Notes under the pieces: generated by a model
Database searches by the model: none
The model's input: the letters and a program-made list of their open reading frames with translations, nothing else
Told to the model about the DNA's origin: nothing
Shown: positions 63,827 to 64,000 of the stretch, one piece after another
Layout: every line of letters starts with the position of its first letter
How positions within the stretch are numbered: position 1 is the first letter of the stretch
Position numbers and translations under genes: made by a program
Origin: Trichodesmium sp. MAG_R02
GTDB taxonomy: Bacteria > Cyanobacteriota > Cyanobacteriia > Cyanobacteriales > Microcoleaceae
Assembly: GCA_023356605.1 (NCBI GenBank)
Contig: JAKQYE010000001.1
Span: 1 to 64,000, forward strand
Direction: 5' to 3'
DNA length: 64,000 bases

Positions 63827-64000
63827 TTAGGCAAATGTAGAAAAACCAAAGTTTGGAGGGACATCTTGCCAACGCCCTTGACCTACTGCTTGATTTGCTT
63901 CTGTGAGACTAATATCTCCAGTATATAAGGCACGACCAACAATCGCACCTTTAACGCCAATGGTTTCTAATGCTAGTAAACTTAACAAATCAGTAATTGA
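63827..64000 (-). CDS. hisA: HisA C-terminus (phosphoribosylformimino-AICAR-phosphate isomerase), partial
   Basis: This is a histidine-biosynthesis isomerase; the gene runs off the right edge. The last 57 residues are visible: [20 protein letters not shown] then [16 protein letters not shown], ending [25 protein letters not shown] is the terminal phosphate-binding loop of HisA and GDI the family motif that follows. HisF is the alternative, but GRALYTGDI fits HisA. The stop is at 63827-63829. Confidence 0.9.
   Translation of the reverse strand, partial: SITDLLSLLALETIGVKGAIVGRALYTGDISLTEANQAVGQGRWQDVPPNFGFSTFA

Overview
The window reads as chromosomal DNA of a filamentous, non-heterocystous cyanobacterium of the Trichodesmium/Okeania type. 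This is inferred from gene content (cyanobacterial-type ctaCDE/ctaAB, pilMNOQ, a zinc-ribbon/kinase/formylglycine-fold protein, a CYP120-like P450), many GCGATCGC (HIP1) sites, low GC and an unusually large non-coding fraction packed with small repeats. No species claim is possible without a database search.

Layout. 1-6.7 kb: repeats, then the leftward cytochrome c oxidase genes ctaC-ctaD-ctaE. 9.3-11.8 kb: rightward heme A genes ctaA and ctaB, which supply the oxidase cofactor. 11.8-14.8 kb: a scrambled accessory island with an IS605-like relic, a broken polymorphic-toxin tip and immunity gene (duplicated in tandem), and a CHAP peptidase relic. 15.4 kb: RNase D-like exonuclease. 16.5-22.5 kb: leftward Mrp-type cation/proton antiporter genes, interrupted by about 1.4 kb of repeats and decayed genes. 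23.4-27.8 kb: metallophosphoesterase, flavoprotein, cobD and HU. 28.4-29.7 kb: about eight copies of a 153-bp tandem repeat. 29.8-36.0 kb: type IV pilus genes pilM, pilN, pilO and pilQ. 36-45 kb: sugar-binding lipoprotein, folC, rsmI, small conserved cyanobacterial genes, the SRP RNA, a 2'-5' RNA ligase-like gene and a PBP4-type peptidase. 45.9-47.7 kb: kinase/FGE-fold gene whose 3' end looks like the variable repeat of a diversity-generating retroelement (DGR). 48-52.7 kb: P450, two of three xanthine-dehydrogenase-family subunits, a frameshifted membrane protein and tRNA-Cys. 53-60.2 kb: a toroid-like protein, a TPR relic and a 1042-residue PlsY-like/PEP-synthase-like fusion. 61-64 kb: transposase relics, a second P450 and the 3' end of hisA at the edge.

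Mobile DNA. I can define at least five families of short non-autonomous elements by comparing copies within the window: A (108 bp, TTACAGC/GCTGTAA ends), B (about 94 bp, TATAGT/ACTATA ends), D (about 140 bp, TATAGCAAYCC ends), E (about 90-105 bp, CAGGACTTACGC ends) and F (189 bp, CTAGCTGGACTT ends). There is also an IS200/IS605-like relic, C, with an omega-RNA-like end. A and D have each jumped into a copy of C, so other C copies serve as empty sites. Copies have also altered genes, for example the end of the FAD subunit at 51.4 kb and the immunity gene at 13.6 kb. Partial copies of folC and hisA lie next to their parents.

The best candidate for an unusual system is the putative DGR target at 45.9-47.8 kb. 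No reverse transcriptase or template repeat was found here, so it would have to be diversified in trans. The PlsY/PEP-synthase fusion and the toxin-immunity wreck follow.
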